Shown here piece by piece: positions 33,971 through 43,241 of a DNA stretch of 64,000 nucleotides. The translations under genes and the position numbers were made by a program. The notes under the pieces were generated by a model that was given only the letters and a program-made list of their open reading frames with translations, was not told the DNA's origin and did not search any database. Numbering within the stretch: the stretch's first letter is position 1; the number at the start of each line of letters is the position of its first letter. Where the stretch lies: assembly GCF_031846325.1 (NCBI RefSeq), contig NZ_JAVRHZ010000001.1:62001-126000 (forward strand), in the 5' to 3' direction. This stretch comes from Patiriisocius_A hiemis. Its GTDB lineage: Bacteria; Bacteroidota; Bacteroidia; Flavobacteriales; Flavobacteriaceae.

Positions 33971-35554
33971 CTACTTTGCAGCTTTTTCTTTCCTCTTTTT
34001 TCTAAAAAAGTTAAAGGCAAACAGACCAATAAGTGCTATTATAAAATATTTAAAATAGGAAACGGGTTCACCGTTACCGCCAACAGTTGTAAAGAGACGC
34101 TCCCAACGTATTTTATTTTTAATTCCTTGCGCTTTTCCATCCCAACTCATAAAAACAAATACAGGTTTTCCTACTACATGATTAAATGGCACATAACCCC
34201 AAGTTCTTGCATCCTCACTATTATTTCTATTGTCTCCCATCATCCAGTAATAGTCCATTTTAAAGGTATATTCAGTAATGGGTTGTCCATTAAGTAATAC
34301 TTGGGTGCCGGATTGTGATATTTTATTTTCTATACCAAGCTCACTTCCTTCATACACTTCAATAATTCTTTTATAAAAAGGGATACTTTCTGTAGTTATC
34401 GCTACTGTTTTTCCAGCTTCTGGAATATAAATAGGCCCAAAATGGTCATTATTAAAAGGATATCTTGCATCATTAGGGAAAGTACCACGAGACAATTGTC
34501 CCTTTGGCAGTGTAGTTTTTATAATAGTATCTAAATACGGATAGTTTTTAAATTTTTTAAATTCTTCATCCGTCATATGTGCCTGAAAAACCTGATAGCT
34601 TTGTTCTTTGTCAGCTATATATAAATCGCTGATATTGTATTGTTCTTTTGCATACGAAGGATTTAAAGGCCTAGACGTTCTAAATGCATAACCAAATTGT
34701 AACTTGGCTCTCTCTGGTAATTCATTTTGCTTACCATTAATATATACATATCCATCTCTTACCTCAAGAGAATCCCCTGGTAAACCTACACAGCGTTTTA
34801 CATAATTAGATTTTTTATCAATGGGTTTATAGTAATATTTTCCATCCCCCCATTGCTGAAAAGCATTTACCGTATCAACAGGCCAGTTAAAAACTACTAT
34901 TTCGTTACGCTTTATTTTTTGAAAACCGGGTAGCCTGAAATATGGGTACTGCGGTTTTGTTAAATATGATTTAGACTTTACAACTGGAATAGTGTCATGT
35001 ACCATAGGTAGTGCTACCGAAGTCATAGGAGTTCGTGCTCCATAATGATACTTACTTACTAATAAAAAATCTCCAACTAGTAGTGTTTTTTCTAAAGAGG
35101 AAGTTGGTATGGTAAATGGCTGCATAAAATATGTATGCACTAGAGTTGCCGCTACTACTGCAAATAAAATGGAACTAACCCATTCTCCCGCTGAGGTTCT
35201 GGGTACTAGACTCCTGTCTTCAACATACGTAACATCTTGTGTGTAATTAATATAGTAAATATAAAGCCCAAATGTTAAAAGTACTAAAGCAGTATCTAAC
35301 GCACTATTTTTTCCAAAACTGCGAATTGTTTCTACCCATACAACGGGAATCATAATGAGGTTAATGATTGGAATAAACAGTAAAATAGTCCACCACCATG
35401 GTCTATTTATTATTTTCATTAAAACAACTGCATTGTAAATTGGGACTGCTGCTTCCCAAGCTTGCCTTCCTGCCTTTTTGTATAACTTCCAAGTGCCTAA
35501 AAAGTGAACTACTTGTAGAATTGCAAAAAATAATAACCAACCTGTCCAACTCAT
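33971..35554 (-). CDS. lepB: Signal peptidase I
   Basis: Membrane-bound leader peptidase of 527 aa, much longer than the ~320 aa of E. coli. The ATG at 35554 is preferred over one at 35632, which lies inside dapB. An N-terminal part with three or four helices (DUF5684-like, residues 1-105) precedes the catalytic region. The Ser box is QPFTIPTSSLEKTLLVGDFLL (Ser ~153), the Lys box is VKRCVGLPGDSLEVRDGYVYING, and box E is YWMMGDNRNNSEDARTWGYVP. A ~150-residue insertion separates boxes D and E. A last helix (IALIGLFAFNFF) ends the protein. It is the typical Bacteroidetes form. Confidence 0.95.
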   Translation of the reverse strand: MSWTGWLLFFAILQVVHFLGTWKLYKKAGRQAWEAAVPIYNAVVLMKIINRPWWWTILLFIPIINLIMIPVVWVETIRSFGKNSALDTALVLLTFGLYIYYINYTQDVTYVEDRSLVPRTSAGEWVSSILFAVVAATLVHTYFMQPFTIPTSSLEKTLLVGDFLLVSKYHYGARTPMTSVALPMVHDTIPVVKSKSYLTKPQYPYFRLPGFQKIKRNEIVVFNWPVDTVNAFQQWGDGKYYYKPIDKKSNYVKRCVGLPGDSLEVRDGYVYINGKQNELPERAKLQFGYAFRTSRPLNPSYAKEQYNISDLYIADKEQSYQVFQAHMTDEEFKKFKNYPYLDTIIKTTLPKGQLSRGTFPNDARYPFNNDHFGPIYIPEAGKTVAITTESIPFYKRIIEVYEGSELGIENKISQSGTQVLLNGQPITEYTFKMDYYWMMGDNRNNSEDARTWGYVPFNHVVGKPVFVFMSWDGKAQGIKNKIRWERLFTTVGGNGEPVSYFKYFIIALIGLFAFNFFRKKRKEKAAK

Positions 35555-35577
35555 CTTTACTAATCTTTTTCTATTTT

Positions 35578-36276
35578 TTAAATACCAAGAACATCTTGCA
35601 TGGTATAAATTCCTTTTTTGTCTTGTAACCAAGAAGCCGCTAAGATAGCACCTTTTGCAAAACCATCTCTAGAATGTGCTTCATGTGTAAGGCGAATACA
35701 ATCTATAGTAGAATCGTACATAATAGTGTGTGTTCCCTTTACATCTTTAATTCTTTTTGCGGTAATTTCTATTTCCTTTTCTGAAGGATTTTCTAAGGTC
35801 CAATTTTCTTTATTGCTGTGCTCCATAATACCTTCGGCTAATGAAATTGCAGTGCCGCTAGGCGCATCTTTTTTTTCTATATGATGAATTTCTTCCATAC
35901 TCACCTCGTATTCATCCCAAGGTGCTAATAGTTTTGCAGCAAATTCATTCAGTTTAAAAAATAAGTTTACACCAACGCTGAAGTTTGACGCATAAATAAA
36001 ACTTCCGTTACAGTTTTTACAAATTGTATTTATTTTCTTGTAGTGATCCAGCCAGCCGGTAGTGCCTGATACAACAGGAATACCTTCTTCAAAACATCTA
36101 GTAATATTTGCAACTGCTGTTTCTGGCACGGAAAATTCGATAGCGACATCAGCTTTATTCAAAGAACCTTCTTCTAAAGAACTTCCTTTCTTATAAACTA
36201 TGGTATGACCTGCTTGTTTTGCTAGCTCTTCAATCTTTTTACCCATTTTACCGTAGCCAAGTAATGCTATTTTCAT
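35578..36276 (-). CDS. dapB: 4-hydroxy-tetrahydrodipicolinate reductase
   Basis: Enzyme of 232 aa in lysine and meso-diaminopimelate synthesis; it reduces 4-hydroxy-tetrahydrodipicolinate with NAD(P)H. N-terminal nucleotide-binding motif LLGYGKMGKKIEELAK, then VAIEFSVPETAVAN, VVSGTTGW and the catalytic signature EIHHIEKKDAPSGTAI (His-His and Lys). Slightly shorter than E. coli DapB (273 aa), as in other Bacteroidetes. The start overlaps the DUF5683 gene end by four bases. lepB begins 23 bases downstream. Confidence 0.95.
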   Translation of the reverse strand: MKIALLGYGKMGKKIEELAKQAGHTIVYKKGSSLEEGSLNKADVAIEFSVPETAVANITRCFEEGIPVVSGTTGWLDHYKKINTICKNCNGSFIYASNFSVGVNLFFKLNEFAAKLLAPWDEYEVSMEEIHHIEKKDAPSGTAISLAEGIMEHSNKENWTLENPSEKEIEITAKRIKDVKGTHTIMYDSTIDCIRLTHEAHSRDGFAKGAILAASWLQDKKGIYTMQDVLGI

Positions 36277-36866
36277 TCTAAATTAAATTTTAATGAAAGT
36301 CCGTAATTAGCCTGAACACGAATTGGGTCAATTTCAAAATTGGGAGAAATAGAAAGATCTTCACTAACATTAAACTGTCTTAAATGGGCATCAACATTAG
36401 CATCTACTATATTGACTAGGTAAAAAGCAAGGGCAACAATAATACTTACATCCTTATTTTTTTGAGCTGTTTCTTGGGCATTAATAAGTCTTTCATTAGA
36501 GATTATAGGTGTCTCACCATCGCCAAAGAATTCATCATCTGTAAAACCAGCCAACCTTCTTTTGTATGCATTTCTAAAGCGATCATAATCTTTATCATTT
36601 TGAATATGAAAATAAATTCCGGCAGCCATTCCTGCATAAATAATTGGAATTTTCCAGTAGCGTTTGTTATAGGCTTGCCCTAGTCCTGGTAATACAGCAG
36701 AATAAAAAGCTGCTCGGGAAGGGCGTAAAGGGTCATAAGGTTCTTTTGCAACTGTTTGGTCAACAACTAGCTCTTCGGTTTTTTTAACCGAAAGACTGTC
36801 TGTAGTTTGTGCTGCAATAAAACCAGAGAACAGAAGGCATAGTATAAATAGAATACTATTTTTCAC
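36273..36866 (-). CDS. DUF5683 membrane protein
   Basis: Protein of 197 aa with a signal peptide (residues ~1-19, ending FIAAQ). The domain signature is DPLRPSRAAFYSAVLPGLGQAYNKRYWKIPIIYAGMAAGIYF (residues ~45-85), which includes the first membrane segment, and a second hydrophobic segment SIIVALAFYLVNIVDANVDAHL (~145-165). The DUF5683 family is common in Bacteroidetes, often between parB and dapB as here; the function is unknown. It overlaps the end of parB by 11 bases. Confidence 0.85.
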   Translation of the reverse strand: MKNSILFILCLLFSGFIAAQTTDSLSVKKTEELVVDQTVAKEPYDPLRPSRAAFYSAVLPGLGQAYNKRYWKIPIIYAGMAAGIYFHIQNDKDYDRFRNAYKRRLAGFTDDEFFGDGETPIISNERLINAQETAQKNKDVSIIVALAFYLVNIVDANVDAHLRQFNVSEDLSISPNFEIDPIRVQANYGLSLKFNLE

Positions 36867-37755
36867 TTTTAATTTGTTCTATAATCCTTAAGAAGTCTTC
36901 TTTGTCTTTAAAGTTAATAGCAATAGTCCCTTTTCCGCTATTTGTTAGCTTAACATTCACTTTGCTGTCTAAAATATCACTTAGCTGTTTTCTGCCTTTA
37001 TTAGCAAAATTAGGAAGTGATTTTGGAGTGCTCTTGGGTGCATCATTAGGAGCCTTGTAATCACGTACTAAATTTTCTGTAGCACGTACCGAAAGCTTAT
37101 CTGTTATTATTTTTTCATAAATATCTAGTTGATCCCCTGTGTTTTCAATATTTATTAATGCACGTCCATGTCCCATACTTATAAACCCATCTCGCATACC
37201 AGTTTGGATAATTGGATCTAGTTTAAGAAGGCGCAAATAGTTGGTTATAGTAGACCTGTTTTTACCTACACGTTCACTCAATGTTTCTTGTGTGATATCT
37301 ATCTCTTCGATAAGACGTTGGTAAGACAACGCTATTTCTATTGGGTCAAGATCTTGTCTTTGAATATTTTCAACAAGAGCCATTTCTAGGGACTCTTGGT
37401 CATTTGCAATTCTAATATAAGCAGGAATCGTATCTAGCCCTACTAATTTTGAAGCTCTATAACGGCGTTCTCCACTTACAAGTTGATACGAGTTAAAACC
37501 AAGTTTTCTAACTGTAATTGGTTGTATAACGCCTAATTCTCTTATAGATGAAGCTAACTCTCGTAATGCTTCTTCATTAAAACTAGTTCTAGGTTGAAAT
37601 GGGTTTACTTCAATTGTTTTTAATTCAAGCTCAACAATATTACCCACTACTTTATCTGCGTTCTTGTCTTCAGCAGATTTTATATCATTTTCTGGGTCTT
37701 TCAGTAATGCCGAAAGTCCTCTTCCAAGGGCTTGTTTTTTTGTAGCCTTCGCCAT
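36856..37755 (-). CDS. parB: Chromosome-partitioning protein ParB
   Basis: Protein of 299 aa that loads on parS sites and works as a CTP-dependent clamp in chromosome segregation. The N-terminus has the ParB start KQALGRGLSALL, then VNPFQPRTSFNEEALRELASSI, the CTP-binding GERRYRASKLVGLDTIPAYI motif and ALVENIQRQDL. The helix-turn-helix is ETLSERVGKNRSTITNYLRLL. The C-terminal dimerisation region ends in DFLRIIEQIKSEK. It follows parA by six bases. No parS sequence was recognised in the window. Confidence 0.95.
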   Translation of the reverse strand: MAKATKKQALGRGLSALLKDPENDIKSAEDKNADKVVGNIVELELKTIEVNPFQPRTSFNEEALRELASSIRELGVIQPITVRKLGFNSYQLVSGERRYRASKLVGLDTIPAYIRIANDQESLEMALVENIQRQDLDPIEIALSYQRLIEEIDITQETLSERVGKNRSTITNYLRLLKLDPIIQTGMRDGFISMGHGRALINIENTGDQLDIYEKIITDKLSVRATENLVRDYKAPNDAPKSTPKSLPNFANKGRKQLSDILDSKVNVKLTNSGKGTIAINFKDKEDFLRIIEQIKSEK

Positions 37756-37761
37756 CTGTTA

Positions 37762-38523
37762 CTAGTTTTTTTCAATTAATTCTTGTGCCAAACTTAAGTA
37801 ATTGTTGGCACCTTTACTACCTGCATCGTAACTAATTATACTTTCACCATAACTAGGTGCTTCACTTAAACGTACATTTCGTTGAATGATTGTCTTAAAA
37901 ACCATTTCGTCAAAGTGTTTTTTAACTTCGTCAACCACTTGGTTAGAAAGGCGTAATCTGGAGTCGTACATGGTTAATAATAACCCTTCGATATCTAGAT
38001 TTTTATTATGAATTTTCTGAACACTTTTTACAGTATTTAAAAGTTTTCCAAGCCCTTCAAGCGCAAAGTATTCGCATTGTATAGGTATTATCACAGAGTC
38101 TGCCGCAGTAAGAGCATTTAGAGTTAGTAAACCAAGAGAAGGAGCACAATCTATTAAAATAAAATCATAATCTGCTTTTAAATCTTGAATTGCTTTTTTA
38201 AGCATGTACTCTCGTTTGTCTTTATCTACGAGCTCTATCTCTATAGCAACAAGGTCTATATGAGCAGGGATAAGATCAAGATTTGGTGAGTTTGATGAAA
38301 TAATAGCATCCTTTGCTGCAATGGTATGTTCTAATAATTGGTAGGTTCCAGCTTCTACATTTTCAACATCAATTCCTAAACCAGAAGTGGCATTTGCTTG
38401 AGGATCGGCGTCAATTAATAATACTTTTTTTTCAAGTACACCTAGCGAAGCCGCTAGATTCACCGATGTAGTAGTTTTTCCTACACCTCCTTTTTGATTT
38501 GCTATTGCAATAATTTTACCCAT
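37762..38523 (-). CDS. parA: Chromosome-partitioning ATPase ParA
   Basis: Deviant Walker-type ATPase of 253 aa. The N-terminal IAIANQKGGVGKTTTSVNLAA carries the signature lysine and P-loop, LLIDADPQANAT the Walker A' region, and DFILIDCAPSLGLLT the Walker B. It cooperates with the ParB encoded next to it and drives segregation of the replicated origin region. First gene of the minus-strand operon parA-parB-DUF5683-dapB-lepB-wbqC. A 9-base inverted repeat lies 76-84 bases upstream of its ATG. Confidence 0.96.
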   Translation of the reverse strand: MGKIIAIANQKGGVGKTTTSVNLAASLGVLEKKVLLIDADPQANATSGLGIDVENVEAGTYQLLEHTIAAKDAIISSNSPNLDLIPAHIDLVAIEIELVDKDKREYMLKKAIQDLKADYDFILIDCAPSLGLLTLNALTAADSVIIPIQCEYFALEGLGKLLNTVKSVQKIHNKNLDIEGLLLTMYDSRLRLSNQVVDEVKKHFDEMVFKTIIQRNVRLSEAPSYGESIISYDAGSKGANNYLSLAQELIEKN

Positions 38524-38578
38524 TAATTGTGCTAAAAATAAAAACTAAAAGTACAACTTATTCTACCAATAGAAAATG

Positions 38579-38607
38579 AAAATTGTTAACAGATAGTGAA
38601 CAATTTT
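38579..38607. promoter_or_regulatory. Inverted repeat upstream of parA
   Basis: AAAATTGTT at 38579-38587 and AACAATTTT at 38599-38607 form a perfect 9-base inverted repeat with an 11-base loop, in the ~300-base space between the methylmalonyl-CoA mutase gene end and the parA start. It could be an operator or the end signal of the mutase operon. The rest of the interval shows no ORF or RNA gene. Confidence 0.35.
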
Positions 38608-38821
38608 GAGGAACAAGGGGAACTCATTTTTAAGCAATTAAGTATCATCATCTTATTATGAGATAGTTATAAGATAATTTGGGTTTTATTGAACATATTT
38701 GATGATGCGATTGTTTTTTGAACAAAGTGAAAATTCATACTTATAAATACAAGTGCCAAGGAATATTCAATTCAATTCAGAACATTAAGGTATAACTGGA
38801 AAACAATTTTTAAAGAAATAA

Positions 38822-40951
38822 CTACGCAACAGAATCAATCAAAATCTGTAACATCTCAATAGCAGCATCACTAATTTTTGTTCCTGGCCCATAGACAGCT
38901 ACTGCACCAGCATCAAACAAAAACTGATAATCTTGTGCCGGGATTACACCGCCTACAATTACCATTATATCCTCACGACCTAGTTTTTTCATTTCTTCGA
39001 TTACTTGTGGGACTAAGGTTTTATGTCCAGCAGCTAAAGAAGATACACCAAGGATATGTACATCGTTTTCTATTGCTTGTTTTGCAGCTTCTTTAGGGGT
39101 TTGAAATAAAGGTCCAATATCTACATCAAATCCTACATCTGCATAGCCAGTTGCTACTACTTTGGCACCACGGTCATGACCATCTTGCCCCATTTTTGCA
39201 ATCATAATACGAGGACGACGGCCTTCTAACTCAGCAAATTGGTCTGCCATAGCTCTGGCTTTTTCAAAACTTGGATCTTTCTTTATTTCTTTGCTATACA
39301 CGCCGCTAAACGATTTTATTTGTGCTTTATATCTACCAAAAGCTACTTCTAACGCGTCACTAATTTCTCCAAGGGTCGCTCTAGATTTTGCAGCTTCAAC
39401 AGCTAAAGCTAATAAATTTCCTTTACCTGTCTTAGCGCATGCTGTTAATGTTTCTAAATTCTGATTAACTTTTGCAGTATCTCTTTTGTCTTTTAAGACA
39501 GCCAATCGCTCTAACTGCGATTGCCTTACTTTTTGGTTATCTACATCAAGAATTTGTAGCGGACCCTCTTTTTCAAGTCTGTATTTATTAACTCCCACAA
39601 TAATATCTTGACCGCTATCTATTCTTGCTTGCTTTCTAGCAGCTGCTTCTTCAATTCTAAGTTTTGGAATACCTGCTTCGATTGCTTTAGTCATTCCTCC
39701 TAACTCTTCAACTTCTTCAATTAGTTTCCAAGCTTTTTCTGCGATATCATTTGTAAGGCTTTCTACATAATAGCTTCCAGCCCAAGGATCAACTGTTTTT
39801 GTAATTTGTGTTTCTTCTTGTAAGTAGATTTGTGTATTTCTAGCAATCCTAGCCGAAAAATCTGTTGGTAAGGCTATCGCTTCATCTAAGGCATTAGTGT
39901 GTAGGGATTGGGTACCTCCAAAGGCTGCAGCAGCAGCTTCAATAGTAGTTCTTGCAACATTGTTAAATGGATCTTGTTCTGTAAGACTCCAACCACTAGT
40001 CTGGCAATGTGTTCTAAGTGCTAATGATTTTGGGTTTTTAGGATTAAATTGCTTCACTAGCTTAGCCCATAACATTCTAGCAGCACGCATTTTTGCAATT
40101 TCCATAAAATGATTCATACCAATAGCCCAGAAAAAGGAAAGCCTTGGTGCAAAGCTATCAATATCCATCCCAGCTTTTATTCCAGTTCTAATGTACTCTA
40201 AACCGTCAGCTAATGTATAAGCTAACTCTATATCACAAGTAGCACCCGCTTCTTGCATATGGTATCCAGAAATTGATATAGAGTTAAACTTTGGCATGTT
40301 TGCCGAAGTAAATTCAAAAATATCACTTATAATTTTCATAGAAGGAGTAGGTGGGTAGATGTAAGTGTTACGTACCATGAACTCCTTTAAAATATCATTT
40401 TGTATTGTTCCAGAAAGTGCTTCTAGCGTGACACCTTGTTCTTGAGCTGCTACTATGTAAAAAGCCATAATGGGTAACACGGCACCATTCATAGTCATTG
40501 AAACACTCATTTTATCCAATGGGATTTGGTCAAATAAAACTTTCATGTCCTCCACACTATCAATTGCCACTCCTGCTTTCCCAACATCACCTACCACACG
40601 TTCATGGTCACTATCATAGCCTCTATGGGTTGCCAAGTCAAATGCTACAGAAAGTCCCTTTTGTCCTGCTGCAAGATTACGTCTGTAAAAAGCGTTGCTC
40701 TCCTCGGCAGTTGAAAACCCAGCATATTGACGTATTGTCCAAGGTCTACGAACATACATAGTAGAGTAGGGCCCTCTTAAATTTGGCGCTATCCCAGCAA
40801 CAAAGTCAAGATGTGAAAGCGAAGCTAAGTCTTGTTTTGTATACTCTTTTTTAACTACAATATCTTCGGCAGTTGTAACTGTTTTGGATGCATTAATAGC
40901 TTCCTTTGTAGTTTGATATAATGATATGTCTTGAACTTTTTTTCTAGGCAT
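38822..40951 (-). CDS. Methylmalonyl-CoA mutase, large (catalytic) subunit
   Basis: Coenzyme-B12-dependent enzyme of 709 aa converting methylmalonyl-CoA and succinyl-CoA. The TIM-barrel part (residues ~50-540) has YVRRPWTIRQYAGFSTAEESN, QKGLSVAFDLATHRGYDSDH and MTMNGAVLPIMAFYIVAAQEQ. The C-terminal cobalamin-binding domain starts near 580 with the base-off motif GQDGHDRGAKV (Asp-x-His-x-x-Gly) and continues to LGVSSLAAGHKTL and VGGVIP. It is complete. The B12 uptake locus at the start of the window serves the same cofactor. The small subunit is encoded upstream with a lipoprotein gene between. Confidence 0.96.
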   Translation of the reverse strand: MPRKKVQDISLYQTTKEAINASKTVTTAEDIVVKKEYTKQDLASLSHLDFVAGIAPNLRGPYSTMYVRRPWTIRQYAGFSTAEESNAFYRRNLAAGQKGLSVAFDLATHRGYDSDHERVVGDVGKAGVAIDSVEDMKVLFDQIPLDKMSVSMTMNGAVLPIMAFYIVAAQEQGVTLEALSGTIQNDILKEFMVRNTYIYPPTPSMKIISDIFEFTSANMPKFNSISISGYHMQEAGATCDIELAYTLADGLEYIRTGIKAGMDIDSFAPRLSFFWAIGMNHFMEIAKMRAARMLWAKLVKQFNPKNPKSLALRTHCQTSGWSLTEQDPFNNVARTTIEAAAAAFGGTQSLHTNALDEAIALPTDFSARIARNTQIYLQEETQITKTVDPWAGSYYVESLTNDIAEKAWKLIEEVEELGGMTKAIEAGIPKLRIEEAAARKQARIDSGQDIIVGVNKYRLEKEGPLQILDVDNQKVRQSQLERLAVLKDKRDTAKVNQNLETLTACAKTGKGNLLALAVEAAKSRATLGEISDALEVAFGRYKAQIKSFSGVYSKEIKKDPSFEKARAMADQFAELEGRRPRIMIAKMGQDGHDRGAKVVATGYADVGFDVDIGPLFQTPKEAAKQAIENDVHILGVSSLAAGHKTLVPQVIEEMKKLGREDIMVIVGGVIPAQDYQFLFDAGAVAVYGPGTKISDAAIEMLQILIDSVA

Positions 40952-40955
40952 TATT

Positions 40956-41561
40956 TTACTCTTTTTCAGTTTCTTCTCCTAGGTGTGCATAGAATGTATC
41001 TAATGCTAAAAACAATGAAAAACTATTATCTTGATGTACTTTTCCAACATTTTTATAGTAGGAGGCTAGCATATTTTCTCTAGAAATACTCCCTTTTTGA
41101 TACACTTTAGTGATTAATGCTTTTAACGGAAAGTCATCTATATCCTTAGTAATACATTTTAAGAAAGAAGACTCTAAGTTAGGGATGGTTTCTCCATCTC
41201 TAATAGTCCAAATTTCTGGATGCTTTTTTAACTCTCTTGCTAATTTTTTGGAATGCTCTGAAGCTACTAAATTATACGAAGCATTATTCCCAATTAAACT
41301 ATTTACATATTTTGTAAACCCGTTGTGGTAGTAAGGTAAACTACCTTTTTCGTAACCTTGATTGTTGTAATAAGAAGCTACGTCTTCTTTAAAACTATAA
41401 AATGCTTCTTTAACCAATACAGTATCTATTTGTTTACAATATACTACCCTTGGTTGGTCTTGATATTTATGAGTTACTTTTTTTGATTGCTGTCCACAGG
41501 ATGCTAGCAATACGGTACAAGTTAATACAATATAAAATAGTAGATTATTTTTCATTTTCAA
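40956..41561 (-). CDS. Lipoprotein of unknown function inside the mutase operon
   Basis: Protein of 201 aa with a lipoprotein leader ending LLASC (Cys22). The mature part is helical and charged, with no motif I recognise. Segments such as EDVASYYNNQGYEKGSLPYYHNG suggest a soluble helical periplasmic domain. Its start (ATG at 41561 or six bases later at 41555) overlaps the end of the small-subunit gene, and its stop is four bases before the large-subunit ATG. It is thus co-translated with both mutase subunits, although a lipoprotein cannot be part of that cytosolic enzyme. Confidence 0.78.
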   Translation of the reverse strand: MKMKNNLLFYIVLTCTVLLASCGQQSKKVTHKYQDQPRVVYCKQIDTVLVKEAFYSFKEDVASYYNNQGYEKGSLPYYHNGFTKYVNSLIGNNASYNLVASEHSKKLARELKKHPEIWTIRDGETIPNLESSFLKCITKDIDDFPLKALITKVYQKGSISRENMLASYYKNVGKVHQDNSFSLFLALDTFYAHLGEETEKE

Positions 41562-42912
41562 GTCTTTCTTTTTCTAGGTTTTCAGATAGTCTTTTTTCTA
41601 TAATTGGCTCTAAGAGCGTTTTTCTGGGTTTTGTTTTAACAAAAGGATAGAGCTCTAAATTCTCTTTCATTTTGTCTTCAAGGTTGGGTTGAAGATTTGT
41701 CCCTAATAACTTTAATTTTCCTTCGTCAAATAGACTTTGTTCTTTTTGAGCGCTTTCTTTTATTTTTTTCTGAATAGTTCCCTCTTTTAGTTGAGATAGA
41801 AAACCTCCATTTCTTTCAATATCTTTAAAAAGAGTCAATGCTTTTTCGGCTAATTCTTGGGTTAATGCTTCAATATAATAGCTGCCATCTGAAGCATTGC
41901 TAACGGTGTCAAAGTAGCTTTCAGCTTTCAATATTAATAATTGGTTTCTTGAAATACGCTCGCCAAATTTATTACTCTTGTGGTATATGGCATCATACGG
42001 TAAATTTGCTACTGTATCTGCACCACCCAGTACTGCACTCATACACTCTGTAGTAGTACGTAACATATTCACATTATAATCGTAAAGTGTTTTATTTCTT
42101 TTTGATGGAACAGCTAGTATATGGCAATTCACATTACATTTATACAAATCTGCAATAGTTGCATGTAGTAACCTGAGTGCACGTATTTTTGCGATTTCAA
42201 AGAAGTAGTTAGATCCTACTGAAACTGTAAACGTAAAATTTATTTCTTTGTTAGTTTCAGAAAAATGATTTAAATATTCGTTAGCATGTGCTATACCATA
42301 CGCTAGTTGCTGGACGCAGTTTGCACCCGCATTTTGATACGTAGCTGTATTTACTCCAATACTGTTTATAACCGAACTATTTTGAACTAAATTCTCAAGA
42401 ATTTGATGGTCCTTCTCTAGTGAGTGAAACCAATTTCCGTCTTTAGTTAGATTTCCAATTAAATCAATACCATAATAAATGGTTGCTTTTTTTTCTGAAA
42501 AAAAAGCAATGAGTTCGTTGTAAAACTCTTGAGATAAAAATGAAAATTTGCAATAAATGGCAACTTTATCAAAAGGGAAATTTTTGAAAACTGCAGGAAT
42601 ATCAAATAGTTCCTCTGCAATAATTATTATGGCTTCTGCACCTTTATCAATTGCATTTAGCGCTATCCCATTAACAATCACTTCGTCATCTACATAAATG
42701 CTTTGGGCTATGTTCCAATTACTGGGTTGACCGGGAATAGGGTTAAACGAATTCTCAAAATCATCTTGATGATAAAAAGGCTTTACATTTATTCCTTCTA
42801 AAGATTGCCAAACCAGCGTATCGTTATAGTCTGCCCCTTTAAGGTCAACTTGTATTTTTTGTTTCCATTGTTTTGCAGAAACGCTATCAAAATCTTTCCA
42901 CAAATTATTCAT
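41545..42912 (-). CDS. Methylmalonyl-CoA mutase, small subunit (short form)
   Basis: Protein of 455 aa related to the barrel domain of the mutase. Recognisable pieces are QWKQKIQVDLKGADYNDTLVWQSLEGI, the TYQNAGANCVQQLAYGIAHANEYL segment and DGSYYIEALTQELAEKALTLF, aligned in order with the large subunit. The expected C-terminal vestigial cobalamin domain of typical small subunits (~620-640 aa) is absent; the protein ends after a Lys/Glu-rich segment. It is structural rather than catalytic in known heterodimers. Overlaps the FtsB/DivIC-like gene by eight bases. Confidence 0.9.
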   Translation of the reverse strand: MNNLWKDFDSVSAKQWKQKIQVDLKGADYNDTLVWQSLEGINVKPFYHQDDFENSFNPIPGQPSNWNIAQSIYVDDEVIVNGIALNAIDKGAEAIIIIAEELFDIPAVFKNFPFDKVAIYCKFSFLSQEFYNELIAFFSEKKATIYYGIDLIGNLTKDGNWFHSLEKDHQILENLVQNSSVINSIGVNTATYQNAGANCVQQLAYGIAHANEYLNHFSETNKEINFTFTVSVGSNYFFEIAKIRALRLLHATIADLYKCNVNCHILAVPSKRNKTLYDYNVNMLRTTTECMSAVLGGADTVANLPYDAIYHKSNKFGERISRNQLLILKAESYFDTVSNASDGSYYIEALTQELAEKALTLFKDIERNGGFLSQLKEGTIQKKIKESAQKEQSLFDEGKLKLLGTNLQPNLEDKMKENLELYPFVKTKPRKTLLEPIIEKRLSENLEKERLENEK

Positions 42913-43240
42913 TCTTATTCTTGTTTTTTAAGCTGTCTTCGTGTTCTATAATATAAATATCTTCGTTTTCTTTTTTGAGATAATACTTTTCTCTTGCAAA
43001 TTTTTCTACCTCATTACTATCCTTCATTTTATTTATAAAGGCTTTATCTTTTTCAATTTCCTTTTTGTAATATTCTTTATTTTCTTCTAGTGCATTAATG
43101 TCATTATCTAGTTCTCTATGAATTAAATAAGAATTAGTATCAAAAAAAAGCATCCATACTATAAAAAGAATTATTATGATAGCATAGGTGCTTGCTAAAA
43201 TTTTAAACCACTTTTTATTTTTAATTTCTGAAAACTTCAT
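42905..43240 (-). CDS. FtsB/DivIC-family septum formation protein
   Basis: Bitopic protein of 111 aa. A short cytoplasmic N-terminus (KKWFKI) precedes one transmembrane helix (residues ~14-33, STYAIIIILFIVWMLFFD), then a coiled coil (~40-75, ELDNDINALEENKEYYKKEI). The family motif follows: EKFAREKYYLKKENEDIYIIE, matching the FAREKYxMKxxxEDIxxI pattern of DivIC/FtsB. It would act in the FtsQLB-type divisome complex. The gene ends inside the mutase small-subunit start and begins one base after udk. Confidence 0.88.
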   Translation of the reverse strand: MKFSEIKNKKWFKILASTYAIIIILFIVWMLFFDTNSYLIHRELDNDINALEENKEYYKKEIEKDKAFINKMKDSNEVEKFAREKYYLKKENEDIYIIEHEDSLKNKNKNE

Positions 43241-43241
43241 C

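Noticed and set aside
35555..35632. Upstream start for signal peptidase I
   Set aside because: It lies inside dapB and adds a basic segment that does not match the family; 35554 gives the expected N-terminal helix.
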